Assembly (NCBI GenBank): GCA_900550395.1
Contig: URSD01000044.1
Coordinates: 1 to 19,505, forward strand
DNA: 19,505 bases
Direction of reading: 5' to 3'
Source of the DNA: an uncultured Porphyromonadaceae bacterium
GTDB lineage: Bacteria; Bacteroidota; Bacteroidia; Bacteroidales; Muribaculaceae
A program made the position numbers and the translations under genes. Each line of letters begins with the position of its first letter. The stretch's first letter is position 1. Shown here in pieces: positions 15,621 to 19,505 of this stretch. A model generated the notes under the pieces. The model did not search any database, had not been told where the DNA came from, and saw only the letters and a list, made by a program, of their open reading frames with translations.

Positions 15621-17063
15621 ATGAAAGGAGTTTTGTTTTTTCTGATTGTCGTGGCAATCAATTTTACCGCATTTGCCAAAGGTGAGAAAGCAGAGGATAA
15701 GGTAAGCCGATATTTAACCGAAGCTGACGAGCTATATGAAACATGGATAACATATGACTCGGAGGAGTTTGCTAAGTCTATTGAAACTTATAACAAGCTA
15801 CAAAAGCATCTGTCGAAAAGACCGAAAGGTCTTGATGAGGATAAATTCAAGGGCCGTATATCGGATCGTATACAAAGCGCACTAAAGGCCAATGACGCCC
15901 GCTTGGCAATCAAAAACATAGGACAATATCAGGTGTTTTTTCCTGATGATAAAAGGAATGGTGAGTATTTTGAAATTGAGGCTTTGTGTTACTATCAAAA
16001 ACGCGATCCCATGATGATGGAGCGCAGTATAGCCAAACTTGAAAAAGTATTGCCATCCGGGAATCAGAAAAGCCAGGACGTTCTGGAGTCTTTGCGTGAA
16101 AAACAACTGGAAATATATGCCGAGGAATCGTTTGCCGATGAGCTGCAAGGAGTATGGGTATCAGATACAATCAACGAAAAAACGGGTATACCTGTGTTTA
16201 TCTTCCGTATTTACGACAATGGTATTGTAGAAATGCTGGACCAGTCGGAAATATATTCCGGAAGGCTTAATAATCTGCATAAGGGGCAAGATGTTTCTGA
16301 CAGTAACCCGGATTTAAAGAAACCTTCATTAAGTCCGGTGAGATTCGCCATAGGAACGGATTATGATGAGGATAACGAAACTTTTATAGCTTCTTTTGAG
16401 TCGAAACGTTTTCATCAAGGAGAAAAGGATTTTGCCGATGCGGCATATAACAGTGCCCAAAAAACACTTTCGACAACAGCAAGCGTAGTATCTTACGGGT
16501 CTGCAAGCACAGCAACGGCCTTATCGACGAGTATAATAGGTCTTGTTGCTTCCGGAGCATTGATAATATGGGGTAATGACCTTGCCGCTTCCAAAAGATG
16601 GGATACATCAATAAACGTGAGGTTTGAAAGGTCAGACAAAGATGAAATGAAAGGCGTGGTGGAGATATTCGAGAGATATGCAAAATCGACATCCAGCGAA
16701 ACGGAGGAAACAAAGGAAGCATTTAAAACCAAATTCTATCGTGTAAGTGCTGCCGATAATGTGCTTTTTGCTGATGAAAAAGGAAATTTGTTTCCCTTGT
16801 ACTGCTATAACCCCTATGTGCAGGATGAAATTGCATTATATGATTATGGGGAGATTGTAAAGAATACTAAGCTGAAGAGGAAAAAAGGCTTTCTTGTGCC
16901 ATTGTACGTTTTGTATTTCCCGGCTGCGATAGTTACAGATGTTACTACGAGAAAATCCCAGAAAAACAGATGCATAACGCATAATATGCAGATGATGGAG
17001 CGAGTCCGCGTAAACAATCTGCAGCGACGAAACAATTATTATAAATACAACCTTAATATCTAA
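15621..17063 (+). CDS. Exported protein of unknown family, cassette gene 1
   Basis: I do not recognise this 480-residue protein. The ATG at 15621 is chosen because it opens a clean signal peptide (MKGVLFFLIVVAINFTAFA, then KGEK); the 51 codons upstream are unlikely to be translated. Residues 22-170 are helical, charged and TPR-like in texture. Residues 176-215 (GVWVSD, FIFRIYDNGIVEML) look like beta-strands of a small barrel or sandwich. Residues 282-318 are a long Ala/Ser/Gly-rich hydrophobic stretch (TASVVSYGSAST, SIIGLVASGALIIWG), and 423-439 is a second hydrophobic segment. So it may be membrane-associated after export. The C-terminus is basic and Asn/Arg-rich. GC is far lower than in the DUF389 gene upstream. 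Cassette gene 2 starts five bases after its stop. Confidence 0.8.
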   Translation: MKGVLFFLIVVAINFTAFAKGEKAEDKVSRYLTEADELYETWITYDSEEFAKSIETYNKLQKHLSKRPKGLDEDKFKGRISDRIQSALKANDARLAIKNIGQYQVFFPDDKRNGEYFEIEALCYYQKRDPMMMERSIAKLEKVLPSGNQKSQDVLESLREKQLEIYAEESFADELQGVWVSDTINEKTGIPVFIFRIYDNGIVEMLDQSEIYSGRLNNLHKGQDVSDSNPDLKKPSLSPVRFAIGTDYDEDNETFIASFESKRFHQGEKDFADAAYNSAQKTLSTTASVVSYGSASTATALSTSIIGLVASGALIIWGNDLAASKRWDTSINVRFERSDKDEMKGVVEIFERYAKSTSSETEETKEAFKTKFYRVSAADNVLFADEKGNLFPLYCYNPYVQDEIALYDYGEIVKNTKLKRKKGFLVPLYVLYFPAAIVTDVTTRKSQKNRCITHNMQMMERVRVNNLQRRNNYYKYNLNI

Positions 17064-17068
17064 AGACT

Positions 17069-18439
17069 ATGAGTCTGAGGGCTTCCGTCGTCCACCTGCT
17101 TGTGTTTCTCTTATTGCCTTATGTCTGCCGTGCCGAGACTCAATACCGTGTCGAACATCATGGCAAGGTAATTGGTGTGTATGCTACACAGGCAGAAGCT
17201 CAAAGGGCGATTGATGACAGAATAAATCAGGAGCGCAACCGATACAGACAGCAGGTTCCTTATGATGAACTGACAAAGGCGGCGGAGAGCGCGGCGGTTG
17301 AGGACCTTTCAGCGAGTCTTAAAATCAATGCCGTAACAGTTGATGCTCCAGCGCAGGCAACGGTTTCGCAAGGTAGGTCGGCCAGCCGACCAAGACATCC
17401 TGAGGGAAATCTGAATAAACGTGACAATGCGGTGCGCAACTCGCGTATTATCAAGCAGCGAGCGCATAAAGAAGCGCAACGGCGCGAACGGGAGGCCCGA
17501 CTCAGACGTGAAAATAGAGCAGAAAGAGCGTATGACAATACGATGACTTCCACTCAGGGTATTGTCAATGCCCTTTCAGCGAGGGCTGCCTATGCTGCGT
17601 CTCCCGAGGCTGCAGAATATATCTGCGAGATGATGGATGCACAAAGTCAGACTGCGGTACGCGGTATTACCAGTCTGAAATCACATAGAAACGTACAGAT
17701 AAATATTCAAAAGTATGCCAATTATCATGAAATCCCAGATTCGTTTTTTATAGGAAAACCTTTCCGTTCTCTTGATTTGCGCGAGGGAGGCACCGGTCAA
17801 TTGCGTTCGCCGTCGCTGGATATGCCGTATTTATATCCTTATCCTATAAGTGTAGCATATAGCACCAATAGTTTCTGGGATTCGATGAGAGATAATATAT
17901 ATGTTCAGCGATTTTGCAATTCATCGTTAGGCCTGTTGCTTGACAAGGGATTCAAGGCTGTCTCCAATACGGTGGATTATGGTATTGAAAAGATGAAGGA
18001 GACGGGTATAGACTTGTTGTCGTTTACCGGTATAGAAAATGCCCAAAGAATAGTTACAAATCTTAATGCAAGCGCAGAGTTTAATGTCGGAACAATAACA
18101 GAGGTTTTGGGCAAGGATGGCCCCAAAAAGATGGTAGAAGCCGTAAGCGGCGACAGAGCATTTGCATATACAGAGAAGACCATCTCAAATACTTTGAACC
18201 GAGCCGGAGATATGGTGAATTCAGCCGATTTCGGACCGGGAACCGGAAAAAGGGTGAAGGTTTACAAGAGTGGCCGTGAAATGGTAAAGTCTGCTGAGTA
18301 CGATCTCGTCAGACAAGCCGGAGGAAATCAACTTTTGAAAAAGGTCAAGAGGGCTGAGGCTGTTGAAAGTTATATTGAAAAATTCTCAGGTAAATCTGTA
18401 AGAATAGGCATATATTATAAGGAAAATCCGGGAAAGTGA
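17069..18439 (+). CDS. Exported protein of unknown family, cassette gene 2
   Basis: An unrecognised 456-residue protein. A signal peptide (about 1-22, ending VCRA) precedes a short region (TQYRVEHHGKVIGVYATQAE, 25-44). A Ser/Pro-rich linker (about 90-115) leads to a very basic helix (120-153, rich in Arg/Lys/Glu), likely a coiled coil. Residues 160-300 include an Ala-rich helix and a Pro/Tyr-rich patch (MPYLYPYPISVAY, 252-264). The C-terminal part (300-456) is mixed helical with a basic end (VKRAEAVESYIEKF). The architecture of exported protein, linker and distinct C-terminal domain recalls secreted effectors, but no known toxin motif is visible, so no function is assigned. The five-base gap from gene 1 and the near-abutting gene 3 indicate cotranscription. 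Confidence 0.8.
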   Translation: MSLRASVVHLLVFLLLPYVCRAETQYRVEHHGKVIGVYATQAEAQRAIDDRINQERNRYRQQVPYDELTKAAESAAVEDLSASLKINAVTVDAPAQATVSQGRSASRPRHPEGNLNKRDNAVRNSRIIKQRAHKEAQRREREARLRRENRAERAYDNTMTSTQGIVNALSARAAYAASPEAAEYICEMMDAQSQTAVRGITSLKSHRNVQINIQKYANYHEIPDSFFIGKPFRSLDLREGGTGQLRSPSLDMPYLYPYPISVAYSTNSFWDSMRDNIYVQRFCNSSLGLLLDKGFKAVSNTVDYGIEKMKETGIDLLSFTGIENAQRIVTNLNASAEFNVGTITEVLGKDGPKKMVEAVSGDRAFAYTEKTISNTLNRAGDMVNSADFGPGTGKRVKVYKSGREMVKSAEYDLVRQAGGNQLLKKVKRAEAVESYIEKFSGKSVRIGIYYKENPGK

Positions 18440-18441
18440 TT

Positions 18442-19245
18442 ATGAGGCATCTTTTCACATTGTTTTGTTTTGTGCTCCTATTTATGCACGTGAATGCGTA
18501 TGATCTGATATTTCCCAAGAATAGCGAGATACTGCCGCTTATAAATTCAGAAGCATGTCTGTCACATAAATATGTGAATCTTTCCGGAGACAGAGTGGGA
18601 TTGCTGACAGGAAATATATGTGTGGAGCTGACTGACGACAGCGGGAAATGCATTTGTTTTCCAGATAGTATTTACCCGGATGACATCAATGTAATTGGAG
18701 ATGTTATGTTTATCAGTTCAGAAAACACTCTGTATTACAAGTCATCTGACAAATCAATAGAACCGTTTCTTTCCGTTGAAAATGCGGGAGCTGTCGATTT
18801 TGAGATGGATTGGCCCAATGGGGTATATTGTGTTGAAAAGGGTGATTCGATTGTTAGATTTTGGGATTTTGCATCGGATTCACTTATGGTATCTGCAAAT
18901 ATCGGTGCGGAAATTTCTCAGATTTCAATATGTCAAGATGGCCTTATTGCGGCCTATGATGATGAAATAGCAAAGATAGAAAGGAGAACTATTATTCCGT
19001 TAACTAAAGCGGAAGGCCATATCAATTGTTTTGCATTGTTGGATGAAGGAGCAATAATATATGGGACAGATGCTGAACTTGTTTTCCAAGATGGCAATCG
19101 CGTTTCAATTGTTCTTGCCGATATAGGCGTTAGCTCTATGTTGTTATTGAATAATCAGCTGTTTGTAGTGTTTATAGATAATAGCTCTATTGTGGTCGAT
19201 AATATATCTGAATTGTGTGTGTTGTCAGCTAAAATGCTTGACTAA
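18442..19245 (+). CDS. Exported beta-rich (propeller-like) protein, cassette gene 3
   Basis: An unrecognised 267-residue protein. The signal peptide is MRHLFTLFCFVLLFMHVNA, followed by YDLIFPK. The rest is built of short hydrophobic strands separated by Asp/Gly/Asn turns at roughly 35-45 residue intervals (for example VNLSGDRVGLLTGN, INVIGDVMFISSENTLYY, ISICQDGLIAAYDDEIAKI, FALLDEGAIIYGTDAELVF, LLLNNQLFVVFIDNSSIVV). This pattern fits a small beta-propeller, perhaps a binding or scaffold protein. The start may be the ATG at 18442, two bases after gene 2's stop, or a GTG at 18436 overlapping that stop; either adds at most two residues. There are five Cys in the mature part. No terminator follows before the repeat at 19264. 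Confidence 0.75.
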   Translation: MRHLFTLFCFVLLFMHVNAYDLIFPKNSEILPLINSEACLSHKYVNLSGDRVGLLTGNICVELTDDSGKCICFPDSIYPDDINVIGDVMFISSENTLYYKSSDKSIEPFLSVENAGAVDFEMDWPNGVYCVEKGDSIVRFWDFASDSLMVSANIGAEISQISICQDGLIAAYDDEIAKIERRTIIPLTKAEGHINCFALLDEGAIIYGTDAELVFQDGNRVSIVLADIGVSSMLLLNNQLFVVFIDNSSIVVDNISELCVLSAKMLD

Positions 19246-19263
19246 AGTGTATCGGAAAGATGG

Positions 19264-19346
19264 ATAGTTTTAGAGGTAAGAGGAGGGGTGGCCGGCGGCC
19301 GCAGTGAGGAGTGAGGGTGCGTTGCGCGCAGTGAGAAGTTAGGAGT
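19264..19346. repeat. Purine-rich intergenic repeat, right copy
   Basis: Matches 15023-15113 in order and orientation: ATAGTT, TTTAGAGGTAAGAGG, a G-rich stretch, the 32-base block at 19301-19332 (one mismatch) and AGGAGT. It lacks five or six bases after ATAGTT compared with the left copy. The following 19347-19400 is a GC-rich then mixed spacer in which I see nothing. Confidence 0.85.
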
Positions 19347-19400
19347 CGTAGGGCGCGCCTCCTCGCTCAGACACTAACTGATTGTCGTCTATAATGGGTC

Positions 19401-19505
19401 GTGCAACCCGCCATACGGCAGGTAGATGAATTTTTGCGGGCATACCCCGGGTACGGCGCTGCGCGCCTTAACCCGGGGCTATCCGGATTTTACCCGCCAT
19501 GCGGC
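19401..19505. repeat. Three-hairpin intergenic palindromic repeat (copy 3, cut by window end)
   Basis: Stem 1: ACCCGCC (19406-19412) with GGCAGGT (19417-19423), one mismatch. Stem 2: CCCCGGGT/ACCCGGGG (19445-19452, 19471-19478), with a nested GGCGC/GCGCC (19455-19459, 19463-19467). Stem 3 opens with ACCCGCC (19492-19498) and is cut at the window end after GGC. Order and spacing match copy 1 at 131-250, including the CTAWCCGGATT(C/T) segment between stems 2 and 3. Confidence 0.8.

Overview
The window is chromosomal DNA that most resembles a GC-rich member of the Bacteroidales, possibly Muribaculaceae-like. The assignment rests on several promoter-like sites of the Bacteroidetes type (TTTG, about 19 bases, TAnnTTTG), on a DUF3943-type protein and a secreted GH20 hexosaminidase, and on weak Shine-Dalgarno sequences. 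No rRNA, tRNA, CRISPR array or transposase gene was found. The organism assignment is an inference; no marker gene here fixes the genus.

Left part (1-5446). A three-hairpin intergenic repeat (131-250) is followed by a leftward block: a hairpin terminator (416-444), an iron-dependent alcohol dehydrogenase (469-1674) and a secreted GH20 beta-N-acetylhexosaminidase (1750-3963). A rightward small membrane protein resembling phage holins (4088-4627) starts from a divergent promoter. Its 3' end overlaps the 3' end of a convergent DUF3943-like envelope protein (4565-5446).

Middle (5447-15019). A divergent regulatory region carries two consensus Bacteroidetes promoters around an 8-bp inverted repeat. 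Rightward from it runs a tight, very GC-rich gene string: pgi, murI, an S41 C-terminal processing protease, mfd, xth and a DUF389 membrane protein. Gaps are 0-38 bases and two junctions overlap, so this is probably one operon. It combines hexose-phosphate metabolism, the D-glutamate supply for peptidoglycan, envelope proteolysis and DNA repair (mfd plus xth).

Right part (15020-19505). Composition drops abruptly near 15150 (hand count of sample lines: 24/60 GC at 16201-16260 against 42/60 at 10201-10260). A 16-bp perfect palindrome, a promoter and a leader of about 370 bases precede three closely packed genes (15621-17063, 17069-18439, 18442-19245). All three encode proteins with N-terminal signal peptides, and none belongs to a family I recognise. 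The cassette is bracketed by two related copies of a purine-rich intergenic repeat, each followed by a copy of the hairpin repeat also seen at the left edge. This three-gene exported cassette is the best candidate here for an undescribed system; its function cannot be read from the sequence.
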